Notes: generated from the sequence alone by a model not told the origin. DNA of 64,000 bases from Tatlockia sp. (GCA_013697955.1 JACCVV010000019.1:1-64000), one strand, 5' to 3'; counted from the first letter of the stretch, positions 10,616-21,378 are shown. Program-made: numbers and translations.

Positions 10616-10657
10616 TCAACCCGGATTAATTTGCGCAAGTACGCGCTGGAGAAAAAA

Positions 10658-11437
10658 GTGAGTGATTTACTTACCGAGTTACAAAATCGTATTTTTATAA
10701 TTACCCTGAACCGGGTTTCCAAACATAATGCCTTTGATGATCAATTACTATCCAGCCTTTCCAAAACGCTTGACGAAGCCATAGCGAATCCGAAAGTTAG
10801 AGTCATTATCCTTAAAGCCAATGGTCCACACTTTTGCGCAGGTGCGGATTTGGTATGGATGCTGCGTATGGCCGAGTTTTCTGAAGAAGAAAATCAAAAA
10901 GACGCCATGATACTTGCAAAGGTTATGTATTCCTTAAGCCAATCACCCAAACCCACAATAGCAATGATTCAAGGTGCTGCTTATGGCGGCGGTGCTGGTT
11001 TTGCGGCAGCCTGCGATATAGCAATCGCTTCAACCTCTGCACATTTTTGCTTTTCAGAAGTCAAGGTAGGTTTAATTCCTGCGGTAATAAGTCCCTATGT
11101 CATTAAAGCAATAGGCGAGCGTGCAGCAAAACATTTATTTATAACAGCAGAGTCCTTTGATGCGGCTGAAGCCAAACAGTTAAATTTGGTCCAACATTGT
11201 GTTTCCGAAACCGATTTATGGCCTTTTACTCTAAGTTATGCAGAAAAAATAGCTAAATTGGCTCCTCTTGCTGTCGCTGCCTGCAAAACCTTAATAGAAG
11301 ACGTTTCAGGACAGGCCCTTTCTGAGAAACTGATGGAATATACCGCCAATGTCATTGCAAAAAAAAGAGTCTCAGCTGAAGGGCAGCATGGATTAAAGGC
11401 CTTTTTAAATAAAGAAATTCCAGATTGGAATCAATAG
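10658..11437 (+). CDS. liuC: Methylglutaconyl-CoA hydratase (enoyl-CoA hydratase family)
   Basis: This crotonase-family enzyme of about 259 residues would hydrate 3-methylglutaconyl-CoA to HMG-CoA. It shows the oxyanion-hole segments [10 protein letters not shown] and [18 protein letters not shown]. The frame is open from a TTG at 10631, but GGAG at 10648-10651 six bases before a GTG at 10658 makes the latter the more likely start (VSDLLTELQ). The assignment to this step rests on its place between liuB and liuD; sequence alone only gives the crotonase family. Confidence 0.88.
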   Translation: MSDLLTELQNRIFIITLNRVSKHNAFDDQLLSSLSKTLDEAIANPKVRVIILKANGPHFCAGADLVWMLRMAEFSEEENQKDAMILAKVMYSLSQSPKPTIAMIQGAAYGGGAGFAAACDIAIASTSAHFCFSEVKVGLIPAVISPYVIKAIGERAAKHLFITAESFDAAEAKQLNLVQHCVSETDLWPFTLSYAEKIAKLAPLAVAACKTLIEDVSGQALSEKLMEYTANVIAKKRVSAEGQHGLKAFLNKEIPDWNQ

Positions 11438-11459
11438 GCATTTGTTTAGGAGAGTTTTC

Positions 11460-13424
11460 ATGTTTAGCAGGATTCTTATTGCCAATCGTGGTGAAATTGC
11501 GTGTCGAATCATTCGCACAGCCAGACAAATGGGTATTCAAACGGTAGCGATTTATTCCAGTGCTGATAAAGAAAGCCGTCATGTTAAGGAAGCTGATAGC
11601 GCTTTTTGGGTAGGTGAAGCATCTGCTCAAGAATCCTATCTTAATATTGAAGCCATTATTAACATTGCAAAACTTACAGGAGCTGAAGCAATTCATCCTG
11701 GATATGGTTTTTTATCTGAAAATCCTCTCTTTGCTGAAGCTTGCCTAGCAGTGGGAATCGTTTTTATTGGCCCTTCTGTGGAGGCCATGCAAGCAATGGC
11801 TTCTAAACAATTAGCTAAACAAATGCTTGAAAAAACCCAGGTTCCACTGACTCCTGGCTATCATGGCAGAGATCAAGGCGATGACTATTTATTTAATCAG
11901 GCGCAAAAAATCGGCTTTCCTGTTTTGTTAAAAGCGGCTGCCGGTGGGGGTGGAAAAGGCATGCGCTCTGTTTTTGAGGACTCAGAATTCACAAAGGCTC
12001 TGGCTGGCGCAAGACGGGAGGCAAAGGCCAGCTTTGGTGATGAGACAATGATTATTGAAAAATTAATCAACAATCCCCGTCATGTTGAAGTACAAATCAT
12101 GGCCGATAATCATGGGCAGGTTGTCCATTTGTTTGAACGAGATTGCTCGATTCAAAGGCGTCACCAAAAGATAATAGAGGAGGCGCCCGCTCCCAATTTA
12201 GCGCAAGATATGCGTCAAAAACTAGCGGAAGCTGCCTGCGAGGTCGCTCGTTCTATCAATTATCGCGGTGCTGGAACCGTTGAATTTTTAGTGGCAGATA
12301 GCAAGCATTTTTATTTCATGGAAATGAATACACGCTTGCAAGTTGAGCATCCTGTGACCGAAATGATCACGGGCTTTGATTTAGTCGCCTGGCAGCTAAA
12401 AATTGCGGCAAATGAGCCATTACCCAGCCCCCAAAATGAAATTTTATCTAAAGGCCATGCCATTGAATGCCGTATTTATGCCGAAGATCCGCATCAAAAT
12501 TTTATTCCCTCAATCGGCCAAATCGATTTTTTAAAGGAACCGGTTGGCGAGGGAATTCGTATTGATAGCGGCGTAAATGCTGGTTCAATGATTACTAGAT
12601 ACTATGATCCAATGATTGCAAAATTGATTGCCTGGGGCGAAAATCGCGAGCAAGCACTTAACCGTTTAAAAGAGGCTTTAAACAATTATGCAATTGCCGG
12701 GCTCAAAACCAACATCCCCTTCCTGAAAGCAATTTGCGAAAATCCACGCTTTGCTAAAGCTGACCTAAGCACCGATTTTTTAACGCAGGAAGAACTTGTC
12801 CTGCCTGAAATGAATCAGGATTTAGCACTCTTCATGGCAGTTGGACATGACTATTATCAGTTAAACCAAAATGCTACTTGTTCACTACTCAAACAAAGCT
12901 TTGGCTGGCAAATGCACCTCAACTCACATTGGTATTGGCGGTATTTAATTGATAAGACGAAATTTGAAGTTAAGGTTACACCACTTGAGGACAATAAATT
13001 TAAGGTAGATTTTCAAGATAATGCATTCATTTTTTTAATTCAAAAGGTAAGAGATACTCTTTATCTTGATGATGGGAAACAAATCCACCAGGCTCTATGT
13101 GTTAATAGAGATAATAAATTAACCCTTTTTATGGCTAAGGGTCCCCTATTAATCGAACCTTTTAATTGGCAAAATTACGGGACTCAGCAATCGGGAAAAA
13201 CAGGTCAACTGACTGCGCCCATGCCAGCCACCGTTGTTGCAATTCTTAAAAACAAGGGTGATATAGTTAAAGAAGGCGAAAGTTTAATTATTCTTGAAGC
13301 AATGAAAATGGAACACACCATTCACGCCCCTAAAGACGGCGTGTTGGCAGAACTCTTTTATGAAGTAGGTTCACAGGTCAATGAAGGGGCTGAATTATTA
13401 GCCCTAAAAGAATATACTGCCTAG
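11460..13424 (+). CDS. liuD: 3-Methylcrotonyl-CoA carboxylase alpha subunit (biotin carboxylase and biotin carrier)
   Basis: The subunit of about 654 residues has an N-terminal biotin carboxylase ([20 protein letters not shown]-grasp loop [42 protein letters not shown]), a middle BT-type linker domain, and a C-terminal biotinyl domain with the biotin-accepting lysine in EAMKMEH. ATG at 11460 has AGGAG at 11448-11452; the frame also runs in from a TTG at 11442, which is less likely. It partners LiuB. Confidence 0.95.
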   Translation: MFSRILIANRGEIACRIIRTARQMGIQTVAIYSSADKESRHVKEADSAFWVGEASAQESYLNIEAIINIAKLTGAEAIHPGYGFLSENPLFAEACLAVGIVFIGPSVEAMQAMASKQLAKQMLEKTQVPLTPGYHGRDQGDDYLFNQAQKIGFPVLLKAAAGGGGKGMRSVFEDSEFTKALAGARREAKASFGDETMIIEKLINNPRHVEVQIMADNHGQVVHLFERDCSIQRRHQKIIEEAPAPNLAQDMRQKLAEAACEVARSINYRGAGTVEFLVADSKHFYFMEMNTRLQVEHPVTEMITGFDLVAWQLKIAANEPLPSPQNEILSKGHAIECRIYAEDPHQNFIPSIGQIDFLKEPVGEGIRIDSGVNAGSMITRYYDPMIAKLIAWGENREQALNRLKEALNNYAIAGLKTNIPFLKAICENPRFAKADLSTDFLTQEELVLPEMNQDLALFMAVGHDYYQLNQNATCSLLKQSFGWQMHLNSHWYWRYLIDKTKFEVKVTPLEDNKFKVDFQDNAFIFLIQKVRDTLYLDDGKQIHQALCVNRDNKLTLFMAKGPLLIEPFNWQNYGTQQSGKTGQLTAPMPATVVAILKNKGDIVKEGESLIILEAMKMEHTIHAPKDGVLAELFYEVGSQVNEGAELLALKEYTA

Positions 13425-13454
13425 GAATAAAATTTTTCGCTTTGCAGATTAGGG

Positions 13455-14366
13455 ATGAGAATGAACTATCCACAACAAGTCACGATCATTGAAGTCGGGC
13501 CTCGCGATGGCTTACAAAATGAATCTTCCTTTGTAGCGACTGAAAAAAAAGTGGAATTGATCAATTTGTTGAGCGAAAGCGGTTTGGAGCACATTGAAGT
13601 CACTTCGTTTGTTTCTGCAAAAGCTATACCTCAACTTGCTGACAATGAGTCAGTTTTCAAAGCAATTAATAAAAATCCTTCAATCCACTATTCTGCTCTG
13701 GTTCCTAATGAACGAGGCATGTTAAAGGCCGAGGAACTTGGTCTTAGAGAAATTGCCCTTTTTACTGCAGCCTCTGAAACCTTCAATCAACGTAATATTA
13801 ATTGCTCAATAAGCGAAAGTATCGCTCGTTTTGAACCGGTTATTGCCAGAGCAAAAGCCAAAAAAATAATGGTGCGAGCTTATATTTCCTGCGCTCTTGG
13901 TTGCCCCTATGAGGGGGAAATCACCGCGAGTCAAGTTAAAATTGTTGCTCAACAATTACTCGCCTTAGGTATTGATGAGCTGTGCCTGGGGGATACAATT
14001 GGTGTTGGTACGCCAAAACAAACCGTAAAGCTAATCAAAGAAATTTCAGAACTTATTCCTTTATCGAAACTAGCCATGCATTTCCATGATACCTATGGCC
14101 AGGCTATTGCGAATATCTATGCATCCCTCGAATGTGGTATAAACCGTTTTGATAGCGCTGTAGCAGGACTTGGCGGCTGCCCCTATGCCCGAGGCGCCAC
14201 AGGAAATGTGGCGACTGAAGATGTTCTTTATTTAATGCATGGTTTAGGGATTGAAACCGGTATCGATATCTTCAAAATTGTGGCGGCCGGCGACATGATT
14301 TGTAAAACAATGGGAAAGAAAAATCAGTCAAAGGTAGCTAATGCCTTGTTAGCAAACCAAGCCTAG
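13455..14366 (+). CDS. liuE: Hydroxymethylglutaryl-CoA lyase
   Basis: The 303-residue TIM-barrel lyase splits HMG-CoA into acetoacetate and acetyl-CoA, the last step of leucine breakdown. Signature motifs are VGPRDGLQNE, CALGCPYEGE, LAMHFHDTYGQA (metal-binding His pair) and the catalytic Cys loop GLGGCPYARGATGN. A second in-frame ATG lies two codons in and could be the true start. Confidence 0.95.
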   Translation: MRMNYPQQVTIIEVGPRDGLQNESSFVATEKKVELINLLSESGLEHIEVTSFVSAKAIPQLADNESVFKAINKNPSIHYSALVPNERGMLKAEELGLREIALFTAASETFNQRNINCSISESIARFEPVIARAKAKKIMVRAYISCALGCPYEGEITASQVKIVAQQLLALGIDELCLGDTIGVGTPKQTVKLIKEISELIPLSKLAMHFHDTYGQAIANIYASLECGINRFDSAVAGLGGCPYARGATGNVATEDVLYLMHGLGIETGIDIFKIVAAGDMICKTMGKKNQSKVANALLANQA

Positions 14367-14495
14367 TTTATTCTTGTGACCCGTTAAACTGTATAACAGT
14401 CCTTTTCTATCAAATGATGACTTTTCTCAGAGCTGTTCTTCAGAGGAATAACAGGTCTATTCACAACATATACTAAAGATTTAAGAGATTAACAT

Positions 14496-15362
14496 ATGAC
14501 TAAAAACACATTGAAAATAGGTCTGGTGCAGGAAAAATGGACTGAGAATCCAGAAGAACATAAAGATAGGCTAGCAACTGGCGTAATAGCTGCAGCAAAA
14601 CAGGGCGCAGAAATTGTATGTTTACAAGAATTAACTCTTTCCCCTTATTTTTGTACCCGTTCTGATGTCGATAGCACCCCCTTTATGGAAGATATTAATA
14701 CAGGTCCTACTGCAACTTTTATTGCCTCTCTTGCCCAATCAGAAAAGGTGACAATTACCGCATCCCTCTTTGAAAGAGACGGTTATAATACCGCCATTGC
14801 CTTCGACGAAACCGGAAAATTAGTTGCAATCACTCGAAAGCAGCACATTCCCAGCGGTGAAAAATACCACGAAAACCATTATTTCAAAGCGGGTGACTCC
14901 AATTATCCTGTACATTCACTTGCTAATCATCGTTTTGGCCTGCCGACTTGCTATGATCAATGGTTTCCAGAGTTATCCCGCATTTATGGCTTAAAAAATA
15001 CAGAAATTTTAGTTTATCCCACCGCAATAGGCGGCGAACCTACCGCTCCAGGCTTTGACAGTCAACCGATGTGGCAAAAAGTGATGGTTGCGCAAGGTAT
15101 AATGGCTAACACCTTTATCGTTGCAGTCAACCGCATTGGGTGTGAAGAGGGCCTTGAATTTTATGGCAGCAGTTTTATTTCAAACCCAATGGGAGAAATC
15201 CTGGTGCAGGCACCACGAAATGAACCCGCTGTCTTAGTGGCTGAACTCGATTTTTCTGAACGCGAACTCTGGGGACGTTTATTTCCCTTTGCAACACAAC
15301 GTGAACCTGATACTTATCAGGATTTGATTAAACCTCGCCAACCCAGGGTGGAAATTTCCTAA
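14496..15362 (+). CDS. aguB: N-carbamoylputrescine amidohydrolase
   Basis: This 288-residue nitrilase-superfamily hydrolase converts N-carbamoylputrescine to putrescine, CO2 and ammonia. The catalytic triad can be read: Glu in CLQELTLSPYF, Lys in RKQHIPSGEKYHE, Cys in GLPTCYDQWFPE. Its stop overlaps the speA start (TAATG), and aguA follows speA, so all three enzymes of the arginine-agmatine-putrescine route lie together. A gap of about 130 bases separates it from liuE. Confidence 0.93.
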   Translation: MTKNTLKIGLVQEKWTENPEEHKDRLATGVIAAAKQGAEIVCLQELTLSPYFCTRSDVDSTPFMEDINTGPTATFIASLAQSEKVTITASLFERDGYNTAIAFDETGKLVAITRKQHIPSGEKYHENHYFKAGDSNYPVHSLANHRFGLPTCYDQWFPELSRIYGLKNTEILVYPTAIGGEPTAPGFDSQPMWQKVMVAQGIMANTFIVAVNRIGCEEGLEFYGSSFISNPMGEILVQAPRNEPAVLVAELDFSERELWGRLFPFATQREPDTYQDLIKPRQPRVEIS

Positions 15363-17260
15363 TGACAGTAGATGCCGTATCCGATGAAAATTTATACAAT
15401 ATTGCCAACTGGGGCGAGGGATATTTCCGGATAAATCCGAAGGGAAATATTGTCATTGGGAAAAAACCCGAAGATGCCGGAGTTGAATTACAAGCCATTG
15501 TTGATGCAGCCAGCCGTGCCGGTTTGCAACTTCCTTTATTAATCCGTTTCACTGATATACTGCATGACAGAGTCATGAAACTGAACGAAGCCTTCTCAGA
15601 AGCCATTAAAGAGAACGACTATCGCGGCAGCTATAAACTCGTCTACCCTATTAAGGTTAATCAGGAATATTGCGTAGTTAGAGAAATTTTAAAAGCGCCC
15701 AATTACCCTGTCGGCCTCGAAGCAGGATCGAAACCTGAATTAATGGCTGTGATTGGTTTATTAGGTCAGTCACCTTCAACCATTATTTGTAATGGTTACA
15801 AAGATAGTTCTTACATTCGTGCGGCTTTAATCGCACAGCAAATGGGACATGAAGTCTTTATCGTCATTGAAAAACTGAGCGAACTTGACATTATTTTGAA
15901 AGAATCAGTCAGTTTAAATATAAAACCGAGTATTGGCATCCGCATCCGTTTAACAACCAAAGGCGCTGGTAAATGGGAAAATACAGGCGGTGCCAAATCC
16001 AAATTTGGTTTGAATGCAGAACAGGTGCTCCAGGTTGTTAATCAGTTAAAAGCCCGAAACTCTCTGGAGTGCCTTCAATTAATGCATTGCCATTTGGGTT
16101 CGCAAATCGCCAACATTCATGACATTCGTCATTGTATGCAGGAAGTCGCCCGTTACTATGTTGAGTTACGTCATTTAGACGCTCCAATTACTACGGTTGA
16201 CGTTGGAGGTGGTCTTGGCGTGGATTATGAGGGTACAGGTTCAAGCACGGGCTGTTCGATGAATTATTCTCTAAAAGAATATGCAACCAACATTCTTTTG
16301 GCTCTGCGTCCTGTTTGTGAAGAAGCCAATATGCCTGAGCCGAATTTAATTTCTGAGTCAGGGCGAGCGCTTACCGCACATCATGCGGTTTTAGTGACCA
16401 ACATTACCGATGTCGAATTTTTGAAGAAAACACCGGTTTTACCCAATATTGAACCTGGAGATTCCCATGTAATTCGTGACATTTGGGATTCCTATCAATG
16501 CATTTCTCAAAACACGCCAAGCGAAATTTACCATTATGCAAGCCATTCCCTTGATGAAGCGCATTCTTTGTTCAAACATGGCGTCATCAGCCTTGAGGAA
16601 AAGGCTAAGGTGGAGCAACTTTTTACCGCGATTTGTTATGAAATTCAGCAGCGCTTTAGTGAAGAGAATTCAGCGGATAATGAATTAATCAATCAAATCA
16701 ATGAGCGCATGGCCGCTAAAATTTTCTGTAATCTTTCCTTCTTCCAATCACTTCCAGATGCTTGGGCAATTGGTCAAATCTTTCCGGTTGCAGCGATTAC
16801 TCAGCTCACTGAAAAACCCGCCATGCATGCAATTCTTCAGGATTTAACCTGTGACTCAGACGGAACTTTGAAAGAATATACTGGTGCTGATTGCATTAAT
16901 ACGACATTGATGCTTCCAATTTACGACGAAACAAATCCCTATAATATTGCGTTCTTTTTGGTTGGCGCATATCAGGAAATTTTAGGGAATTTACATAATC
17001 TCTTTGGCGACACTAATTCGCTGGATGTTAAATTAATTGGTAATAGTCAATTTGAAATTAATGATTTGGTCAGCGGCGATACGATAACAAATGTTTTAAA
17101 TTTAGCTCATTTTGATACTAAAAAATTGCTCTTATCCTATGAAAAACAACTGCGATCTGCTGAATTACCCAACGACAAAATTTTATCTTATCTCAATGAA
17201 TTACGTTCTATCTTCACCCAATTAACTTACCTGGATTCCAACAACCCAGGAAAAGGATGA
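15362..17260 (+). CDS. speA: Biosynthetic arginine decarboxylase
   Basis: The 632-residue PLP enzyme of the alanine-racemase-like fold decarboxylates arginine to agmatine. The PLP lysine is in [27 protein letters not shown]-type residues ([13 protein letters not shown]) bind the phosphate, and [15 protein letters not shown] is the family motif. Length agrees with SpeA (about 630-660). It is translationally coupled to aguB and followed four bases later by aguA. Confidence 0.95.
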   Translation: MTVDAVSDENLYNIANWGEGYFRINPKGNIVIGKKPEDAGVELQAIVDAASRAGLQLPLLIRFTDILHDRVMKLNEAFSEAIKENDYRGSYKLVYPIKVNQEYCVVREILKAPNYPVGLEAGSKPELMAVIGLLGQSPSTIICNGYKDSSYIRAALIAQQMGHEVFIVIEKLSELDIILKESVSLNIKPSIGIRIRLTTKGAGKWENTGGAKSKFGLNAEQVLQVVNQLKARNSLECLQLMHCHLGSQIANIHDIRHCMQEVARYYVELRHLDAPITTVDVGGGLGVDYEGTGSSTGCSMNYSLKEYATNILLALRPVCEEANMPEPNLISESGRALTAHHAVLVTNITDVEFLKKTPVLPNIEPGDSHVIRDIWDSYQCISQNTPSEIYHYASHSLDEAHSLFKHGVISLEEKAKVEQLFTAICYEIQQRFSEENSADNELINQINERMAAKIFCNLSFFQSLPDAWAIGQIFPVAAITQLTEKPAMHAILQDLTCDSDGTLKEYTGADCINTTLMLPIYDETNPYNIAFFLVGAYQEILGNLHNLFGDTNSLDVKLIGNSQFEINDLVSGDTITNVLNLAHFDTKKLLLSYEKQLRSAELPNDKILSYLNELRSIFTQLTYLDSNNPGKG

Positions 17261-17264
17261 GACG

Positions 17265-18284
17265 ATGACTCCAAAACAAAGAGGTTTTAGAATGCCACCC
17301 GAGTGGCATCCTCACGCAGCCTGCTGGATGGCCTGGCCTTGTCATCAGGAAACTTGGGCTTCAATTGGTTTAGAGCGTGCACAAATTGCCTATGCTCGTG
17401 TTGCCAATGCGATAGCCCAATATGAACCAGTAATTATGTTGGTGAATCCGGGTAATGAAGAAGCAGCAAAAACATTCTGTGGTGAAAAAATCCGCTTGAT
17501 TACAGTTCCTCTTAATGATTCCTGGACTCGGGATACTGGGCCTACTTTTTTATTAAATGCAGACCAGCAATTAGCCGGCGTTGACTGGATTCATAATGCC
17601 TGGGGTGGAAATTATTCTGATTGCGTTTTAGATAACCAAATTGCAGCCGCTTTGATTCAAGAGACGAAGGCACAATCTTTTAAAGCCCCATTGGTTATGG
17701 AAGGCGGCTCATTCCATGTCGATGGTGAAGGCACGGTTCTGACCTCTAAAGAGTGTTTACTCAACGTCAACCGCAATCCTCAACTTAGCCAGGAGCAAAT
17801 TGAAAGATATCTTTGCGAGTATCTTGGTGCTGAAAAAATAATTTGGTTAAACAAAGGATTGGTAGGAGACGAAACTGATGGCCATATTGATGAAATTGCC
17901 TGCTTTATCGCGCCAGGAAAAGTTTTGGCCTTAATGAGTACGGATAAAAATGATGAAAATTATCCTATTTTGCAAGAAAATTATGAACGATTAAAATCAG
18001 CAAAAGATGCTAAAGGCAGAGCACTTGAAGTCTTTACCGTAGAGCAGCCCCCGGCAACCTTTCTCCATGATGAGCGCCTCACTTTATCCTACATTAATTT
18101 TTACCTGGCCAATCAAGGAATCGTTATGCCCGCCTTTGGCCATGAAAGAGAAGATAAAGCCGCTTATGCATTATTTAACCGGCTTTTTCCAAACTATTCC
18201 ATTTCGCAAATTGATGCACTAGATGTATTTGCCGGTGGTGGCGGAATTCATTGCATAACGCAGCAGCAGCCCAAAAGTTTATAA
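17265..18284 (+). CDS. aguA: Agmatine deiminase
   Basis: The 339-residue member of the peptidyl-arginine-deiminase-like guanidine-modifying superfamily turns agmatine into N-carbamoylputrescine. The catalytic Cys is in the C-terminal [13 protein letters not shown]; the substrate Asp/His loop [10 protein letters not shown] and [14 protein letters not shown] are present. AAGGATGAG precedes the ATG. Together with speA and aguB it forms a full putrescine pathway. Confidence 0.95.
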   Translation: MTPKQRGFRMPPEWHPHAACWMAWPCHQETWASIGLERAQIAYARVANAIAQYEPVIMLVNPGNEEAAKTFCGEKIRLITVPLNDSWTRDTGPTFLLNADQQLAGVDWIHNAWGGNYSDCVLDNQIAAALIQETKAQSFKAPLVMEGGSFHVDGEGTVLTSKECLLNVNRNPQLSQEQIERYLCEYLGAEKIIWLNKGLVGDETDGHIDEIACFIAPGKVLALMSTDKNDENYPILQENYERLKSAKDAKGRALEVFTVEQPPATFLHDERLTLSYINFYLANQGIVMPAFGHEREDKAAYALFNRLFPNYSISQIDALDVFAGGGGIHCITQQQPKSL

Positions 18285-18307
18285 AAATTAGTAAACAAGG
18301 ACGTCAA

Positions 18308-20251
18308 ATGAAGCAAATTGTTTGGGAACCAAAACATCCCGAAGCCAGTAGAATGTGGCAATTTATGCGTTTCGCAGAAAAAAAACAAAGGCTGGAACTT
18401 AAGGACTATCAACAATTGCATTGTTGGTCAGTTGATAAACCTGAAGAATTTTGGCAAACGCTTATCGATTACTTTGGTTTGAACTTTGATAAACCAGCCG
18501 ATCAAATTCTCAATCATTATGAGCAAATGATTAACGCAAGCTGGTTTAACGGCGCAAGCTTTAATTTCGCTGAAAAATTATTAAAGCGGCGAGATAATCA
18601 TCCCGCTTTAATTTCAATTAATGAAAATGGCGAACGGAATTTATTAACCTTCAAAGAACTTTATCAACAAGTCGCCTGCTGTGCTCGGGGATTGCATGAA
18701 GCAGGTGTAGTAGCCGGTGATCGAGTTGCCGCAATTATGCCTAACATTTCGACTACCATAATTGCCATGCTAGCCACAACTTCCTTAGGTGCAATCTGGT
18801 CTTCCTGTTCACCTGATTTTGGGGCACAAGCAATCATAGATCGTCTGGGACAGATTGAACCTAAAGTTCTCTTCGCCTGTGATGGTCATCAATATATGGG
18901 AAAAATTCATGAGGGTGAGACCAGGCTTATTGAGCTTTCCAAAGTCATTTCCTCATTACAAAAAATAGTCATATGTCCTGTAATTCATCAAAAAATTGAA
19001 CTTAAGAATTATCCTGAGGCTGAACTATGGGATGATTTTTTGAAACCAGCTCAAGATTGCGAATTCAAATCTCTGCCTTTTTCACATCCTGTCTACATTC
19101 TTTATTCCTCTGGAACAACTGGCAAACCCAAATGCATCGTTCACGGCGCAGGCGGTACCCTTTTACAACATTTGAAAGAACTCGGCTTACATTCTAATGT
19201 AAGCGAAAAGGATAACCTTTGTTTTTACACGACCTGTGGTTGGATGATGTGGAACTGGATGGTCACAGCGCTTGCTTTGGGTACCACGCTAACGCTGTAT
19301 GAAGGAGCGCCAAATTATCCAAGCATTGAGCGATTATTTCAATTAATTGATGAAGAGCAAATTACTGTTTTTGGAACCTCCGCCAAATTTATTTCCTCAG
19401 TTGAAAAGGCGCAAGTTAACCCTGGCAGCCTATTTTCTTTAGCCAGTTTGCAAACAATCCTCTCAACCGGTTCTCCGCTCCTTCCAAAAAATTATGATTT
19501 TGTCTATGAGCAAATCAAAGCGGATGTACAATTGAGTTCCATTTCAGGAGGGACGGATATTGTTTCCTGTTTCGCCTTAGGTAATCCTCTTCTGCCGGTT
19601 TACCGCGGAGAATTACAATGTCTTGGATTAGGTATGGCTGTGGAAGTTCTAAATGAGGCAGGCCAGTCCGTTTGTGAACAGCAAGGTGAATTGGTGTGCA
19701 CAAAGCCCTTCCCTTCCATGCCCCTAAGTTTCTGGAATGACCCTAACCGGGACCTTTATAAGCGAGCCTATTTTGAACGCTTCCCTAATGTTTGGGCCCA
19801 TGGTGATTTTGCTGAAATTACTGAAAACAAAGGACTTATCATTTACGGCCGCTCCGACGCTGTTTTAAATCCTGGCGGTGTTCGTATTGGCACTGCTGAA
19901 ATTTATCGGCAAGTGGAACAAATCCCTGAAATATTAGACAGCATCGTGATTGGTCAGGACTGGCAGGACGATGTTCGCGTGGTTCTTTTTGTTAAGTTAA
20001 AGAATGGAGCTCTTCTCGATGAAAATCTGGAAAAGTCTATTCGTCTAACAATAAAATCTAATGCTTCACCCCGACACGTTCCAGCCAAAATTCTGCAAGT
20101 GTATGATATTCCGAGAACAATTAGCGGCAAAATCGTCGAAGTTGCAGTACGTCAGGTAGTTCATAATCAACCCATTAACAACCTTGGATCCCTGGCAAAT
20201 CCGGAAGCTCTTGAATATTTTAGAAACCGTAAAGAATTAGGTGAAGATTGA
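18308..20251 (+). CDS. Acetoacetyl-CoA synthetase
   Basis: This ANL-superfamily ligase of about 647 residues activates acetoacetate with ATP and CoA. The adenylation P-loop is YSSGTTGKPKCIVHG; the C-terminal catalytic lysine is in PRTISGKIVEVAVR; GWMMWNWMV is typical of acetoacetyl-CoA rather than acetyl-CoA synthetases. The frame opens at 18251 inside aguA, but ATG 18308 after CAAGGACGTCAA fits the family N-terminus. It would recover the acetoacetate released by LiuE. Confidence 0.9.
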   Translation: MKQIVWEPKHPEASRMWQFMRFAEKKQRLELKDYQQLHCWSVDKPEEFWQTLIDYFGLNFDKPADQILNHYEQMINASWFNGASFNFAEKLLKRRDNHPALISINENGERNLLTFKELYQQVACCARGLHEAGVVAGDRVAAIMPNISTTIIAMLATTSLGAIWSSCSPDFGAQAIIDRLGQIEPKVLFACDGHQYMGKIHEGETRLIELSKVISSLQKIVICPVIHQKIELKNYPEAELWDDFLKPAQDCEFKSLPFSHPVYILYSSGTTGKPKCIVHGAGGTLLQHLKELGLHSNVSEKDNLCFYTTCGWMMWNWMVTALALGTTLTLYEGAPNYPSIERLFQLIDEEQITVFGTSAKFISSVEKAQVNPGSLFSLASLQTILSTGSPLLPKNYDFVYEQIKADVQLSSISGGTDIVSCFALGNPLLPVYRGELQCLGLGMAVEVLNEAGQSVCEQQGELVCTKPFPSMPLSFWNDPNRDLYKRAYFERFPNVWAHGDFAEITENKGLIIYGRSDAVLNPGGVRIGTAEIYRQVEQIPEILDSIVIGQDWQDDVRVVLFVKLKNGALLDENLEKSIRLTIKSNASPRHVPAKILQVYDIPRTISGKIVEVAVRQVVHNQPINNLGSLANPEALEYFRNRKELGED

Positions 20252-20297
20252 ATGTAGATGCTAGAATCGTCCGTTACAACTATTCAAGGTTTAAAAA

Positions 20298-20672
20298 ATG
20301 AGTCAAAAAAACACTTTTTGCTGGATTGATATTCCTGTTCTTGATTTAGATAGAGCTATTGCTTTTTATTCTGCTGTTATCGGTGAACCGGTTACAAAAT
20401 TTTCTGAACATGGGTTCGAATTCGGCTTACTTCCCCATACAGATGATAATGTCTCCGGTTGTTTATGTGTAATGGAAGACAGAAAACCTTCACAAGACGG
20501 TCCACTGGTTTATTTAAACACAGAAGGTCGTATCGACCAGGCGATTGCAGAAGTTGAAAAACAAGGCTGTAAAGTTATCGCGGCTAAACAACAAATCGGC
20601 CCCTACGGCCACCGCGCAATCTTCCTTGACACTGAAGGAAACGCGATAGCCCTATATTCTAAAGAAGCTTAA
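20298..20672 (+). CDS. VOC-family (glyoxalase/bleomycin-resistance fold) protein
   Basis: The 124-residue single-module VOC protein has a paired beta-alpha-beta-beta-beta layout: FCWIDIPVLDLDRAIAFYSAVIG at the N-terminus and GPYGHRAIFLDTEGNAIALYS at the C-terminus. Metal ligands typical of glyoxalase I are not obvious. It closes the plus-strand cluster; its substrate is unknown. Confidence 0.85.
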   Translation: MSQKNTFCWIDIPVLDLDRAIAFYSAVIGEPVTKFSEHGFEFGLLPHTDDNVSGCLCVMEDRKPSQDGPLVYLNTEGRIDQAIAEVEKQGCKVIAAKQQIGPYGHRAIFLDTEGNAIALYSKEA

Positions 20673-20687
20673 AAATCCAATTCCGTT

Positions 20688-20707
20688 GGCTTCCTTTTTA
20701 GGAAGCC
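20688..20707. terminator. Hairpin between convergent genes
   Basis: GGCTTCC at 20688-20694, loop TTTTTA, GGAAGCC at 20701-20707 form a seven-base-pair stem between the convergent VOC and VirK-like genes. The stem includes the last codons and stop of the minus-strand gene. A downstream T tract is short on both strands, so termination strength is uncertain. Confidence 0.55.
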
Positions 20708-21147
20708 GCGGATTTAATTCTTCTCTGGCTAAATACCTTAAATCCTTTTCCTAATTCACAATCTACTTTATAACTCGCCAACACCTTATAATCCCTTGCA
20801 TCCATAACGGTCATGTGAAGCTCTGTGCTGCCATCCGCATTAATATTGTATTTGCCAAAATCAATAATCGGAGTGCCAGGATATTTTGATTCATTAAGGG
20901 TAAAATGTTTATTAGCTGCAGTCACTCGTTCATCTCTAATTACCATCACTGCATTTGGTTTCACCGAAACCCTAAGATCACTTAAGGGATGATCGGCCTT
21001 ACAGTCTTTAAGTCTGACAACAAAGGTCAATTGTGAACCCTGTTCAACACCTTTTGCCACCTCAGTAAAGGTTTTTAATTCGGCTGCCTCTGTAGAAAGA
21101 GAAAATAAGGCTATCGCGGGTAGAAGACATTTTTTAAACATTTGCAA
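20698..21147 (-). CDS. VirK-like secreted protein
   Basis: The 149-residue product has a signal peptide (MQMFKKCLLPAIALFSLSTEAA) followed by a small soluble domain with two cysteines (LKDC, KVDC). Its pattern, FTEVAKGVEQGSQLTFVVRLKDC then a DARDYK region and C-terminal KVDC, resembles the VirK family (Pfam VirK) seen in Legionella and Agrobacterium. Function is unknown; periplasmic location is inferred. Confidence 0.7.
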   Translation of the reverse strand: MQMFKKCLLPAIALFSLSTEAAELKTFTEVAKGVEQGSQLTFVVRLKDCKADHPLSDLRVSVKPNAVMVIRDERVTAANKHFTLNESKYPGTPIIDFGKYNINADGSTELHMTVMDARDYKVLASYKVDCELGKGFKVFSQRRIKSAAS

Positions 21148-21236
21148 CTCCTGTTATTGGCTATGAAATTGAACATATTAACCAGCTTCAGTCTTAGATT
21201 CCAGATCAGAGTCTGGATGATTAAAGTTAGATAGTG

Positions 21237-21242
21237 TAATAT
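21237..21242 (+). promoter_or_regulatory. Probable -10 element of metNIQ
   Basis: TAATAT preceded by TG (extended -10 form, TGTAATAT). Transcription from here would begin at about 21249, exactly at the 5' side of the proposed riboswitch stem. No good -35 hexamer is seen, consistent with an extended -10 promoter. Confidence 0.45.
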
Positions 21243-21249
21243 CGCCCTT

Positions 21250-21330
21250 TGCGCCGATTTGATTAACACAGCTTGCGGGCGCACATTTGTTGTTTAATTC
21301 TGACAAATGTAAATACGGCTAAAGCGGGAG
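21250..21330 (+). promoter_or_regulatory. SAM-II-type riboswitch candidate with an inserted hairpin
   Basis: The leader of metN contains the conserved SAM-II (SAM-alpha) blocks in order. Stem P1 is TGCGCC (21250-21255) with GGCGCA (21278-21283). Directly after the 5' strand comes GATTTGA, then GCTTGC before the 3' strand; TAAA is at 21310-21313 and GCTAAAGCGGGAG at 21318-21330, close to the family's 3' block GCUAAA-RGGG. Between P1 and TAAA lies an extra hairpin, ACATTTGT (21283-21290) with ACAAATGT (21303-21310). The downstream genes import methionine, the expected regulon. Pairings were made by eye. Confidence 0.65.
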
Positions 21331-21378
21331 TCTTCCCTTCCTTAGCACCCGCATGCTGCAAAACCCCTAGGTTAAGAA

